Part shown: piece after piece, positions 25,601 through 34,062 of the stretch | How the letters are laid out: the number at the start of each line of letters is the position of its first letter | How positions within the stretch are numbered: position 1 is the first letter of the stretch | From: SLNP01 sp964568875 | GTDB lineage: Bacteria > Bacteroidota > Bacteroidia > Bacteroidales > VadinHA17 | Direction of reading: 5' to 3' | Assembly: GCA_964568875.1 (NCBI GenBank) | Contig: CAZMSH010000007.1 | Span: forward strand, 1 to 64,000 | Length of the DNA: 64,000 nt | Translations under genes and position numbers: made by a program | Notes under the pieces: generated by a model | What the model was told of the DNA's origin: nothing | The model's input: only the letters and a program-made list of their open reading frames with translations | The model's database searches: none

Positions 25601-27031
25601 TATTACCGGACAGGCTTTTGAACCGGAAATCACAACTTTGATTTTGCCGGTCTTTACCGGTTCTATCTTTAAAATCCGTTTGTAGCCGATAGTGGTTCCT
25701 TCTGCAACAGTCTGCCAACGGTTATCGACCAGTGCCTCAACAGAAAATGATTTAACCCGCTGGCCCAGCTTAATATACTCCTGCAGAACAATATATTTCA
25801 CTGTTTTGTCCGGTTTCAGATCAATCTCAACCGCAGCCGTCGTTTCGCTGTCGTCTGTTGCCCAGTAAGTTTCAGGATTATTATCGAATAGGTTCTGTGG
25901 CGAGAACTTCCTCTCATTTCCCCTGTAACTGGTTCCCCTGGCCTTTGCTCCTGCAGCAAGGTTGGTCTTAAACTCCTCGTCCAAAAGCTTACGGAAGCCG
26001 GTCAGCGAATTAATGTCATTTTCGTGAATTAGTCCACGCCTGTCAGGTGGTACATTCAGCAAAAGCATTCCGCCTCTGCCTACTGACGTCAGGTAGATAT
26101 CAAATAACTTCTCTGCCGTTTTAACAAGCGAATCCTGTTCAGCATGATAGAACCATCCCGGGCGAATTGAGACGTCAACTTCTGCGGGAACCCAGCTGGT
26201 ACCGTCTTCCGAACCGGTGCCGAGCAGATGTTCAATTCCCGGTTTACCTGCATACAGGGTATCAATGGAGATAGTATTCCAGTTTGTTTCTCCGGCTATA
26301 CCTCTTTCATTTCCAACCCACCGGCAGCCGGGACCCGCGTCGCTGAAGAATATGGTTCCGGGATTAATCTCTTCCACCATTGCAATGGTGCCCGGCCAGT
26401 CGTAGTATGTTCGTCCGTCAATCCTTCTCCTCTCATTAGCGCCGCCATAGTAGCCCGTACCACCGTTTGCACCGTCGAACCATACTTCAAAAAATGGTCC
26501 GTACGCGTTAACCAGCTCCCGTAGCTGGTTCCGGTAATATTCAATGTACCCGGGTTCTCCGTATTGGGCGTGATTTCTGTCCCAGGGCGATACATAGACA
26601 CCAAATTTGAGATTATGCTTCCTGCAGGCATCGGATAGTTCTTTAACAATGTCACCTTCGCCGTTCTTGTATGGACTGTTCTTTATTGAGTGTTCCGTAT
26701 ATTCCGAGGGCCACAGGCAGAAACCGTCGTGATGTTTTGCTGTAAGGATAACTCCTTTAAATCCTGCATTTTTGAATGTAATAACCCATTGCTCCGGGTT
26801 GGCATTCGTGGGATTGAAGAGGTCTGCTTTTTCGCTTCCCATACCCCATTCCAGTCCTGTGAAAGTATTTATTGAGAAATGGACAAATGCATTCATCTCC
26901 ATCTGCTGCCAGGCGAGCTGTTCTGCCGACGGGATCGGATACAGAGGTGCAGGTGGTGGTATGGGTGGATTGCAGGAGAAGAGTAAAGCTGCCAGGAGTA
27001 TCAGGGTTGTTTTGTGGTGAGGTGATTTCAT
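25580..27031 (-). CDS. Alpha-L-fucosidase (GH29) lipoprotein with C-terminal F5/8-type domain
   Basis: The 483-aa protein has a lipoprotein signal (ALLFSCNPP). The GH29 catalytic domain shows MNAFVHFSINTFTG, LTAKHHDGFCLWPS near 97-110, YVSPWDRN near 147, and the nucleophile Asp in FEVWFDGANG near 187. Residues 350-483 form a discoidin/F5-8C-like beta-sandwich (NLFDNNPETYWATDD, VEALVDNRWQTVAEG) that binds glycans. The enzyme releases terminal L-fucose from oligosaccharides and sits in the periplasm or on the surface. No SusC/D genes adjoin it. Confidence 0.92.
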   Translation of the reverse strand: MKSPHHKTTLILLAALLFSCNPPIPPPAPLYPIPSAEQLAWQQMEMNAFVHFSINTFTGLEWGMGSEKADLFNPTNANPEQWVITFKNAGFKGVILTAKHHDGFCLWPSEYTEHSIKNSPYKNGEGDIVKELSDACRKHNLKFGVYVSPWDRNHAQYGEPGYIEYYRNQLRELVNAYGPFFEVWFDGANGGTGYYGGANERRRIDGRTYYDWPGTIAMVEEINPGTIFFSDAGPGCRWVGNERGIAGETNWNTISIDTLYAGKPGIEHLLGTGSEDGTSWVPAEVDVSIRPGWFYHAEQDSLVKTAEKLFDIYLTSVGRGGMLLLNVPPDRRGLIHENDINSLTGFRKLLDEEFKTNLAAGAKARGTSYRGNERKFSPQNLFDNNPETYWATDDSETTAAVEIDLKPDKTVKYIVLQEYIKLGQRVKSFSVEALVDNRWQTVAEGTTIGYKRILKIEPVKTGKIKVVISGSKACPVISGIEVY

Positions 27032-27064
27032 GGGGGTGGGTTTACTGGTTACTGGTTGCTGGTT

Positions 27065-27370
27065 GCTGGTTAAATAAGGGCGTAATGTCGTAGCGATGTA
27101 GTGGCGTAGTGATGTAATGACACCGGGAAAGCAGGGGACCTATTAGGGCATGGAGCCAGCCTTCGCTGATGGCTACGGCTGACAAAGCATGGAGCATGGG
27201 GTATGGCAAAAGGTAATCGGTAAATGGTAAATGAGGTAAACGGAAAAGGTGATGGGCTCAAGGCATGGGCATGGGCATGGGGCCAGCCTTCGCTGATGGC
27301 TACGGCTGACAAAGCATGGGGCATGGGGCATAGGGCACTGAGCATAGAGCATGGTAATCTGGGGTACCTG
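27065..27370. repeat. Intergenic repeat block with duplicated 38-base hairpin unit
   Basis: The block starts with GGCGTAATGTCGTAG-type units (27078-27120). Two copies of a unit reading GCCAGCCTTCGCTGATGG-CTACGGCTGACAAAGCATGG follow (near 27150 and 27281), each set in GGGCATGG-type runs. GCC/GGC stretches in the unit can form a hairpin. No gene is supported in 27032-27381. Confidence 0.65.
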
Positions 27371-27381
27371 TAAGAGTTTAG

Positions 27382-27795
27382 TCACGCTGTTTTCACCCGT
27401 TCGTGGAGAGTTTTTATTTTGGCAAGACGGTCATGGGAGTAGGTTTTGTATGCCTTGTCAACGTATTCGAAGAGGAGAAGGGCTTTTCGAGTGTAAATAA
27501 GGGCGGTTTCCATGTCGCCACGGGCCAGGGAGAGTTCGGCTTCGGCATTGAATAGCTCGGCGAGGATCTCGAGGTGTCCGTTGGTGTAGTTGTGTTCCTG
27601 AAGGAGTTTGTCTGTAAGATCGGTTTCCGGGAGGTTCCGGAAGAAGGCGGCGTCCTGTTTCAGCATGTCGTAGTAGATCTGGGTGAGGTTTTCGGTTGCC
27701 CTGGTGTAATCACCCTTCCTGATGAGTCCGAATATAGAGGCTATCATCTCTCCCAGCATCTCGATCATTCGTAGTATGTAGTCTTTCTGTATCAT
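27382..27795 (-). CDS. DUF6483-like helical protein
   Basis: The 137-aa protein is entirely alpha-helical, starting IQKDYILRMIEMLGEMIA and ending with TPR-like helices (AELSLARGDMETALIYTRKALLLFEYV, residues about 88-115). From memory this matches the DUF6483 family of small soluble proteins. Function unknown. It stands alone between two repeat-containing spacers. Confidence 0.6.
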   Translation of the reverse strand: MIQKDYILRMIEMLGEMIASIFGLIRKGDYTRATENLTQIYYDMLKQDAAFFRNLPETDLTDKLLQEHNYTNGHLEILAELFNAEAELSLARGDMETALIYTRKALLLFEYVDKAYKTYSHDRLAKIKTLHERVKTA

Positions 27796-27875
27796 GGTAA
27801 TTGGGGTTTCTGTAATTTTATAAGTGCTTGTACTGAAACAATCCCTTTGGACACCAGTTTGAAAGAAGCCTTTAG

Positions 27876-28373
27876 TTAAGTGCCGTATTTCATAAAATAG
27901 TCATTAATTGTTCTACCGGGATTCTTTTTCAGCCATTCCTGGAGATTTGGTTTGACCGGGGGTAATGCCTCTTGTCCTGACGCACTTAATTCAGAAGGTT
28001 TTTGATAGATGTTTTGCACATAAATATTTTGATCTCTGCCATTAAGGCTGTTCCATATTTCAAATTGTCTTTTGGCTTCATCTTCAATTTTTTTATTGTA
28101 AATATTCACACTTATGACAGCCCAGATAATATTTATCAGCCAAAATGTTGACAAGAAGATTATAATAAGGATTAACGACCATTCAACCAGAGCGGCATAT
28201 TCCATCCCCAATCCGTAAAGAAACAAGATTACCAGGAATATTGGAGTGATGGTCATTACCAGTCCACCCGATACGCTTGCATAGAACAATCCGATAGGTC
28301 CAAACAGTAAGGTAAGAAGAATTGCGATGCCTATACTTTTCGGGGATTTGGTTACAAAAAACGGTGCAGTCAT
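27876..28373 (-). CDS. Small inner-membrane protein, unknown
   Basis: The 165-aa protein has three predicted membrane segments: SIGIAILLTLLFGPIGLFYA (13-32), a second at 36-57, and a third at 65-90. A soluble tail follows with a proline-rich linker (PPVKPNLQEWL) and a NPGRTINDYF motif that appears in other Bacteroidota membrane proteins. No enzyme motif is visible. Confidence 0.7.
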   Translation of the reverse strand: MTAPFFVTKSPKSIGIAILLTLLFGPIGLFYASVSGGLVMTITPIFLVILFLYGLGMEYAALVEWSLILIIIFLSTFWLINIIWAVISVNIYNKKIEDEAKRQFEIWNSLNGRDQNIYVQNIYQKPSELSASGQEALPPVKPNLQEWLKKNPGRTINDYFMKYGT

Positions 28374-28409
28374 ATTAACTATAGCTTTCTTTGTTTTCCA
28401 CTTTAAAGG

Positions 28410-28634
28410 TCAGTTAAATGCAGACTGGAATCTCATTTTTTTTGTTTTGGCCTGCTCTTTCCGTTCGTGTCTGTTGGAGAGAATCATAGCCAGGATATTG
28501 AAGGCGGCAGAGAGCATACCCAGCAGATATCCCAGGTTGGGACGCGATTTTATATTGCTGTAATCAAATATCACAAGGAAGGCAATCAGGATCAATCCTG
28601 ATATTACCATTATTACTATGCGGCCTTTTCTCAT
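28410..28634 (-). CDS. Small two-helix membrane protein
   Basis: The 74-aa product has two membrane segments (RIVIMVISGLILIAFLVIF and LGYLLGMLSAAFNILAMIL) and a basic tail. I start at ATG 28634. A longer frame from 28733 would begin at TTG inside a near-perfect promoter (28703-28734), so it cannot be translated from that transcript. Function unknown. Confidence 0.6.
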   Translation of the reverse strand: MRKGRIVIMVISGLILIAFLVIFDYSNIKSRPNLGYLLGMLSAAFNILAMILSNRHERKEQAKTKKMRFQSAFN

Positions 28635-28702
28635 CAGAAGATCGGTTTTGTTGGTATCCTGATAATATTGCCCGGGAATTAAATATACTTTCTTCCGGGA
28701 AT

Positions 28703-28734
28703 CAAATATAGGAACGGGGTGATTTATTAGCAAA
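28703..28734 (-). promoter_or_regulatory. Consensus promoter TTTG-N20-TATATTTG
   Basis: On the minus strand TTTG (28734-28731), a 20-base spacer and TATATTTG (28710-28703) match the Bacteroidota consensus exactly. The spacer, with its CACCCC core, is almost identical to that of the promoter at 32099-32130. Confidence 0.75.
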
Positions 28735-28902
28735 TAAATATTCAGGGGATAGGGTAGGCGGCGTAAATGGCGTAGATAGTTTAATGGGAGTAGAAGGGGA
28801 TGATATTGTGGAATTTATTGGTTTGAATAGTGCGAAAAACAAATAGTATTTTAGATTTGTTTATTGATTTGAAACGGAGTTACGATCAAATATTAACAGG
28901 TT

Positions 28903-29373
28903 ATGGATAAAATTGTAAAGCTATTGGTAGTTTTTGTTGCTTCACTCTTCTTATTGGGGTGCACAGGTAGGGAGACCGTGGAGACAGGTTATGATGCTGA
29001 ACTGGCTGCCAGCCTGGGGGCCGATGACTACGGGATGAAGATGTATACCCTGGTTATTCTGAAGACCGGACCAAGTCAGGAATCAGATAAAGAGGTGCTC
29101 GACAGCCTGTTCAGGGGACATATGGATAATATTTCAAAACTTGCAGAAGAGGGTAAGCTGGTAGTTGCCGGTCCGCTGGGGCCGAATGAAAATGCTTATA
29201 GGGGTATATTCATCATCAACTCTGTTTCAGCAGAGGAGGTCAATGAGATGATGCAGGGCGATCCGGCCATAACCAGCGGTGTACTGGCTGTAGAAAATTA
29301 CAGCTGGTACGGGTCAGCAGCCCTGTCCCATTATCTTGAACTGCATAAACGTATTGAGAAGATTAAGCCGTAA
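28903..29373 (+). CDS. YciI-like domain lipoprotein
   Basis: The 156-aa protein has a lipoprotein signal ending LLGCTG (Cys 20). The rest is a YCII-related ferredoxin-like fold: MYTLVILKTGPSQ, RGHMDNISKLAEEGKLVVAGPLG near 67-90 with the conserved His, and FIINSVSAEEVNEMMQGDP. YciI proteins are small possible enzymes of unknown reaction; an exported form is less usual. A GGCGTAAAATGACGTAATG repeat follows the stop (29371-29435). Confidence 0.75.
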   Translation: MDKIVKLLVVFVASLFLLGCTGRETVETGYDAELAASLGADDYGMKMYTLVILKTGPSQESDKEVLDSLFRGHMDNISKLAEEGKLVVAGPLGPNENAYRGIFIINSVSAEEVNEMMQGDPAITSGVLAVENYSWYGSAALSHYLELHKRIEKIKP

Positions 29374-29435
29374 ATGGCGTAAAATGACGTAATGTCGGAG
29401 TGACATAATGACTTAATGGCATATTGGCATAGGGA
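29371..29435. repeat. Degenerate GGCGTAAAATGACGTAATG-type intergenic repeat
   Basis: Units of ATGGCGTAAAATGACGTAATGTCGGAG-like composition follow the YciI-like gene. They belong to the window-wide repeat family. Confidence 0.55.
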
Positions 29436-29520
29436 AGTAGGTAGGATAAAAGATCATATAAGGAGTTTTATTAGTGGGTAGAATAATTGTGGTAATATTG
29501 CGTGTTAAGATGCTCTTGTT

Positions 29521-30147
29521 ATGGGTTTTTACTGGAAGGGAATTGTGTATAATGCTGTGATTGATCCACTGTTGTCTGGTTTGCGGAGGGGTGTGGTCGC
29601 CAGAATTGATCCTGAGGAAAGAGTTATTGATATTGCCTGCGGACCGGGGACGCTTGCCATTGATATTGCACGGAGGGCGAATAGTGTTACGGCAGTCGAT
29701 ATAGAAAAGGATCTGATAAATTATGCATCGCGAAGGGCTGCCAGGAAAGGGATTGCCAATGCCAGCTTCAAAGTGCTCGATGCTTCCGACCTGTCGTGCT
29801 TTGCTGATAATGAGTTTGATGTTGCGGTAACTTCTATGGCTGTTCACCAGTTTGAGCCTGCACTGGCGATTAAGATACTTTATGAAATGAAGCGGATTGC
29901 ATCACGGGTTATCATCGCCGATTATAACTGTCCGATGCCTGCTGGCATATACCGGTCGGTTGCCTATGGAATAGAAAAATTTGCCGGGGGCGACCATTAC
30001 CGGAATTTCAGGAACTATATGAAAGCAGGCGGCATGGAGTACTTTGCCAGGGAGGCGGGATTGTCATTAATCTCATCTGAAATCAGAGGCGGAGGTGTGT
30101 TGAGCATATCAGTGCTGATCGGGCAGAAAGATCATGTTCAGGTATGA
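29521..30147 (+). CDS. Class I SAM-dependent methyltransferase
   Basis: The 208-aa protein carries the SAM-binding motif VIDIACGPGTLAIDIA (35-50), the acidic end of strand 2 (VTAVDIEKD near 57), LDASDLSCF near 85 and FDVAVTSMAVHQFEP near 97. This is the ubiE/Methyltransf_11 type. No substrate can be named. A decayed copy of codons 17-55 lies at 35098-35216. Confidence 0.82.
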   Translation: MGFYWKGIVYNAVIDPLLSGLRRGVVARIDPEERVIDIACGPGTLAIDIARRANSVTAVDIEKDLINYASRRAARKGIANASFKVLDASDLSCFADNEFDVAVTSMAVHQFEPALAIKILYEMKRIASRVIIADYNCPMPAGIYRSVAYGIEKFAGGDHYRNFRNYMKAGGMEYFAREAGLSLISSEIRGGGVLSISVLIGQKDHVQV

Positions 30148-30194
30148 TACTACAGGTTCCGTTGTAACGGTGACAAAAAAGATATGATTCAGTT

Positions 30195-31853
30195 TCAGAG
30201 AAGAAATCGTTTGGGATTTTCAACGGCAATCTGCCTGAAATTATCTTCGCCTATAAATGCACGCATATTGATTGTAGCCCTGCGTTCGGTCATCTCCATG
30301 GCTACCATGTAGAAGTCGGTTCCAAAGAGTATCTTATTCCGTATTTGCATATCGGTTTCCAGTCTCACTTTCAGAAGTGGCAGTATTGACTCTTCAGAGA
30401 GATTGTAACTAATGTCGGCATAAAGGTTAGGAAAAAGAGCCATATTCTGATCCTCACCATTAAGTTTCAGCAGTTCTGAAACAATGCTGAACCAATTCAT
30501 GGCTTTAAGGTCATTTTTCCTTTTGCAACCTGCATTAGAACCATTATTTGGAAGGTATTTCCACATTCCGTTTTTCCCGTGGAAAATATTTTTCATGAAC
30601 TCAGCATCTGAAAAATCGATCCGCTCTTTTGGCAGCCATGCATTGTCAAGGTACCTGCGCCACTCAAGTGTTCCCCCATAATGCCCGAGGCATATCTTCA
30701 GGTTACTGTAATCCTTCAGATATTCCTCAGTGAATTCACCCATAGGGAGGCCTTCAAGATCAAAGTACCTTTCCTGCATGCAGCGATTCCAGTACTCAGC
30801 CAGTTTCCCGGGGCAGTTCATCAGAAAGTAGTAATTCAGGGGGTGGGTGAAATGCGGGGTAAATTCCCCCGGCTTTTTTCCGCAAAGAACATTTCCTGTT
30901 ATGGGGTGTATAAACTTTCCCTGTGCGTAATATCCTTCATTTTTCATTGTTCTCACCTTGCCGCGGTAATAAACCGGACCCATGGAACAGTGAACCAGAA
31001 CAGGCAGATTGTGTTTGAGCGCCAGGTCGTAGACAGGCTTCAGTCTTATGTCAAAAGGGAAATAGCCCAGCGGCGGATAGAGTTTTATGCCGCTGAAATC
31101 ACCCGACAAAAGTCCATCTTTCATGTATTCAAAAAAGCCTTTGTCTTTTGTCAGCCTTCTCGGATCGGCATGGATAAAGGGAAACAGAAGATCTTCACCT
31201 GTTTTTTTATCCTTAAAGTAAGGGTCGTTTTTAAGTACCTTCAGGTCTTCCAGCTGGTTATAATAGGTGGTGCTTGTTTGTTGATTCCTGTTATCAACCA
31301 TATAATCGAGGTCCATGCTTAGAAGTACAAACCTGGTTCTTTCAGGAAAATAGGACTGGAGGGTTTCAAGTATTTCTCTCTGGGGCTTAGGCTTTCCTTT
31401 GGCTATATCATGGGCGTGCAGAATAAAATTGGCATAGCGCTCAAGAGAATCGAACTCACCCGGTATTATCTTTTGCAGGAACCATATTATTCTCCTTATC
31501 CTGTTTCTTCTGAGCAGCTTATCCACGCTGACAGGAAAGATTGAAACGAGGAAAAGCAGCAGGAGCAAAACAAAACCGACCAGGAGTAAAATGACCAGGA
31601 TGCCTGTGAATACCTTCCAGTACCATTCATAGGATAAGAAACTGCTGATGATATTATAAATGAGGCAGCCCGCTGATGCAGCCAGGATGAATGCTGTAAG
31701 TCCAACCCACAAGGGTATCATGCCTTTAAGAAAACCACTGTTTACATGTTCAAAATTGAAGATGTGGGTGTGGCAGTTGTAGAACGGGGGTTCCTGGGCC
31801 GGTACGGTTCCAGAGGATGCCTCCTGTTCTGGTATGGTTTGGTGGGACCTCAT
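30195..31853 (-). CDS. Amidohydrolase with a membrane-helix pair inserted after the first metal motif
   Basis: The 552-aa protein starts with a hydrophilic leader, then YNCHTHIF (25-32), the HxH metal motif after beta strand 1 of amidohydrolases. Two membrane segments follow at about 45-69 and 81-106. The rest of the TIM barrel comes after: VLVHCSMG near 295, ICLGHYGGTLEW near 395 and ILFGTDFYMV near 520. The metallohydrolase family cleaves amides, esters or C-C bonds (ACMSD-like members). Splitting the barrel with a hairpin membrane anchor is unusual. The next gene downstream starts 15 bases away on the same strand. Confidence 0.75.
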   Translation of the reverse strand: MRSHQTIPEQEASSGTVPAQEPPFYNCHTHIFNFEHVNSGFLKGMIPLWVGLTAFILAASAGCLIYNIISSFLSYEWYWKVFTGILVILLLVGFVLLLLLFLVSIFPVSVDKLLRRNRIRRIIWFLQKIIPGEFDSLERYANFILHAHDIAKGKPKPQREILETLQSYFPERTRFVLLSMDLDYMVDNRNQQTSTTYYNQLEDLKVLKNDPYFKDKKTGEDLLFPFIHADPRRLTKDKGFFEYMKDGLLSGDFSGIKLYPPLGYFPFDIRLKPVYDLALKHNLPVLVHCSMGPVYYRGKVRTMKNEGYYAQGKFIHPITGNVLCGKKPGEFTPHFTHPLNYYFLMNCPGKLAEYWNRCMQERYFDLEGLPMGEFTEEYLKDYSNLKICLGHYGGTLEWRRYLDNAWLPKERIDFSDAEFMKNIFHGKNGMWKYLPNNGSNAGCKRKNDLKAMNWFSIVSELLKLNGEDQNMALFPNLYADISYNLSEESILPLLKVRLETDMQIRNKILFGTDFYMVAMEMTERRATINMRAFIGEDNFRQIAVENPKRFLL

Positions 31854-31867
31854 TAAATACCATTAAT

Positions 31868-32065
31868 TCAGTATTTCTTTTTAAGCGGGGCGAGCAACAT
31901 ATAAAAGATCCATGCGAACCATGAAATAAAAAGCACGGCCAGTACCCATGCCAGCTTTTCGCCTATGGTGGTTTTACCGGAGCTTAAGATTATTAATATG
32001 GGCAACAGCCAGATAAAACCTATTATGGCAAGAATTGTAAGAATACCCAAACCAGCGACTTCCAT
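31868..32065 (-). CDS. Small PLDc_N-like membrane protein
   Basis: The 65-aa protein has two membrane segments joined by a polar loop (GKTTIGEKLAWVL) and ends YMLLAPLKKKY, matching the phospholipase D nuclease N-terminal (PLDc_N) type of small membrane protein. I start at ATG 32065; a longer frame would begin with TTG inside the -7 box. The order is promoter, this gene, then the amidohydrolase upstream on the same strand reading away from it. Confidence 0.6.
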   Translation of the reverse strand: MEVAGLGILTILAIIGFIWLLPILIILSSGKTTIGEKLAWVLAVLFISWFAWIFYMLLAPLKKKY

Positions 32066-32098
32066 ATATTTATTATTTTTTGTTTTGGCTTTCTGAGT

Positions 32099-32130
32099 CA
32101 AATATAGGAAGGGGTGGTCTTATTAGCAAA
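32099..32130 (-). promoter_or_regulatory. Consensus promoter TTTG-N20-TATATTTG
   Basis: TTTG (32130-32127), a 20-base spacer and TATATTTG (32106-32099) on the minus strand. The whole element including the spacer resembles the promoter at 28703-28734. The leader to ATG 32065 is about 28 bases. Confidence 0.75.
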
Positions 32131-32144
32131 TATATTTTATGGGT

Positions 32145-32780
32145 CTATTTGATTTTAAACGATATGCCTGCCTGGAGGATGCTGGTGTGAAGTTTAACGG
32201 TGGTAGTGAAATTATTGATTGTCGTGAGTCCGTAGCTGTACCTTAGTTCGGCGCTGATCTGTTCAGTGAGCGGATAAGCTGCTCCTATGCCAATGCCGAA
32301 ATCTACAAAACGCCTGTGCTCACTGATATCTTCCACTGTCTCGTATGTTACGGTTCCATTATCTACAATTGTATTTGTATACTCTGCTGAGAGACGGAAT
32401 CCGAATTGTGGCCCGGCCATTAGATCGACACCCTTCCACCTGTATTTTACATTTAGCGGCAGGTAGATGTATGTCAGTCTTTCGTCGGACAGGTATTCGG
32501 GGTTAGTGGTGTTGGGAAGGAAGGTGTGCTGTTTTCCGCCAATGAACATCAGAAGAAGCTCGGGTCTGAATATAATACCCTCTTTTACCTCATATTCGGC
32601 GAATCCGCCTGCGAAAGGCATTATCCTTGGGTCAACCCTGTGCGATGGAAATGGAATGTAGTCGGAGATGGTCAGACCGCCCCTGACACCGAAGCTGCTG
32701 TTTTCCAGTACCGATTTCAGGTCCTGTGCACTCATAACGGCCGGCAAAGCCAATGCAATAAGAATAAGAAGTCTCTTCAT
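32145..32780 (-). CDS. Outer-membrane beta-barrel protein (porin-like family)
   Basis: The 211-aa protein has a signal peptide cleaved near VMSAQ (residue 19) and alternating amphipathic strands ending in the typical aromatic pattern (TSILQAGISFKIK). Segments such as GVRGGLTISDY, FAEYEVKEGIIFRPELLLM and VDLMAGPQFGFRLS match the OMP_b-brl_2 family. Ligand unknown. Confidence 0.78.
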   Translation of the reverse strand: MKRLLILIALALPAVMSAQDLKSVLENSSFGVRGGLTISDYIPFPSHRVDPRIMPFAGGFAEYEVKEGIIFRPELLLMFIGGKQHTFLPNTTNPEYLSDERLTYIYLPLNVKYRWKGVDLMAGPQFGFRLSAEYTNTIVDNGTVTYETVEDISEHRRFVDFGIGIGAAYPLTEQISAELRYSYGLTTINNFTTTVKLHTSILQAGISFKIK

Positions 32781-33086
32781 TTTTATCCGTTTTTATTTAA
32801 GACGAATGGAATGATTCGTCTTATCGTTAAGTTTTAGTAACCGCAATAATAGGGATAAATTCGATTGCGGCATTGTGAAATAATTAACAATTGATCAACA
32901 AATGCAAATGGCGTTGAAGGCGTAGTATGCATAATGGTGTAATGACCATGAATAATGTGATTTCCTGGCCCTGCTGTTTTGTGGGAATACAGGTTCGCAA
33001 GTACAGCAGATATGCCTGCAGTTGTAATACTTTTATATTGAGGTAAAAAATCGTCAAACTTATTAGGTTAATAAAATAAACAAGTT

Positions 33087-33094
33087 TATATTTG
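33087..33094 (+). promoter_or_regulatory. -7 element TATATTTG upstream of the membrane protein/wHTH pair
   Basis: A perfect TATATTTG lies 33 bases before the ATG at 33128. No clear TTTG occurs 19-21 bases upstream, so only the -7 half is supported. The rest of the 347-base gap 32781-33127 contains GGCGTTGAAGGCGTAG-type repeats (32910-32945) and no gene. Confidence 0.4.
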
Positions 33095-33127
33095 TACCGA
33101 AAAAAACAAAATAGTTAACCTTAAATT

Positions 33128-33718
33128 ATGGAAAAAAATATTTTAACACCCGAGGAGAGCTTTGATCTGATTCAGAAGCATATTTTAAATTTTAAAATGA
33201 ATTACAAGGAAAATGCGAATTTCTTTCTGCTTTGGGGCTGGATCATGAGCCTGGGCAGCTTATCGCATTTTTTGGTTACTAAAATTTTAATAAGCAGGGA
33301 GGCTCATGAACTAATGTTGTCGTTAAGTATTGGCAATTGGCTTGTAATTGTTTTTATCGGGTTTATAATCGAGCATTTTATGGATAGAAAGAGGGATAAA
33401 AAAGTATTTAGCCAGTTAGACAGGTTTACCAATGTTCTGTGGAAAGTAACCGGGGCTTCGATACCCGTTACAATAATTCTTTGTATCAGCCTGCAGATAC
33501 CTCCACCTCCCTTTTTTCTATTAATAATGGGTACTGCAACAACAATAACAGGACTACTTATAAAATTTAAACCAGTTATTATCGGAGGTATTGCATTTTT
33601 TTTATTCGCTATCGTCTCTACATTTGTAACAAACGAAAGCACTTTATTAATTATGGGAGCAGCTATTATTTTCTGTTATCTGATTCCCGGATATTTTTTA
33701 AAAACGGCAAAAGAATAG
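33128..33718 (+). CDS. Multi-pass membrane protein paired with a winged-helix regulator
   Basis: The 196-aa protein has about five membrane segments after a soluble N terminus (LTPEESFDLIQKHILNFK): near 32-52, 65-85, 108-125, 127-165 and 172-190. No catalytic motif is seen. It is followed after 6 bases by a 95-aa wHTH regulator, a two-gene arrangement common in Bacteroidota. A membrane sensor role is an inference. Confidence 0.75.
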   Translation: MEKNILTPEESFDLIQKHILNFKMNYKENANFFLLWGWIMSLGSLSHFLVTKILISREAHELMLSLSIGNWLVIVFIGFIIEHFMDRKRDKKVFSQLDRFTNVLWKVTGASIPVTIILCISLQIPPPPFFLLIMGTATTITGLLIKFKPVIIGGIAFFLFAIVSTFVTNESTLLIMGAAIIFCYLIPGYFLKTAKE

Positions 33719-33724
33719 AGTATT

Positions 33725-34012
33725 ATGTATAAAGACTTGGATCCCCTCCTGCACTCGCAATTACGATTGGCAATTATGTCCATGCTAGTGGGCTCAGAGA
33801 AAATTGAGTTTATGCATATTAAGGAAGAGACCAAAGCCGCTGCGGGTAATATCAGTATACAGATAAAAAAACTGCAGGAAGCCGGGTACATTGAAGTTGA
33901 AAAAACATTTAAGAATAATTACCCGAAAACCATGTTGTCGATTACTGATAAAGGAGTGAAGGCATTTGAATCCTACGTAAATGATCTCAGAAGATACATT
34001 AATCCCGAATAA
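33725..34012 (+). CDS. Winged-helix transcriptional regulator (ArsR/MarR-like, PF13601 type)
   Basis: The 95-aa protein is a single winged helix: LHSQLRLAIMSMLV, recognition helix region GNISIQIKKLQEAGYIEVEK and wing YPKTMLSITDKGVKAFE. Family members sense small ligands or act with partner membrane proteins and repress their own operon. Its place directly after the membrane gene suggests it controls that pair. Confidence 0.85.
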   Translation: MYKDLDPLLHSQLRLAIMSMLVGSEKIEFMHIKEETKAAAGNISIQIKKLQEAGYIEVEKTFKNNYPKTMLSITDKGVKAFESYVNDLRRYINPE

Positions 34013-34062
34013 AAAATTTTCTAAATAAAGTTAAATAAATTAACTACTTAAACATATTAATC

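Noticed and set aside
28635..28733. Extended N terminus starting at TTG
   Set aside because: The codons would lie inside the promoter boxes, so they cannot be translated from that transcript.
30681..31322. Long plus-strand frame (213 codons) opposite the amidohydrolase gene
   Set aside because: It is antisense to a well-supported enzyme and its translation has no recognisable domain.
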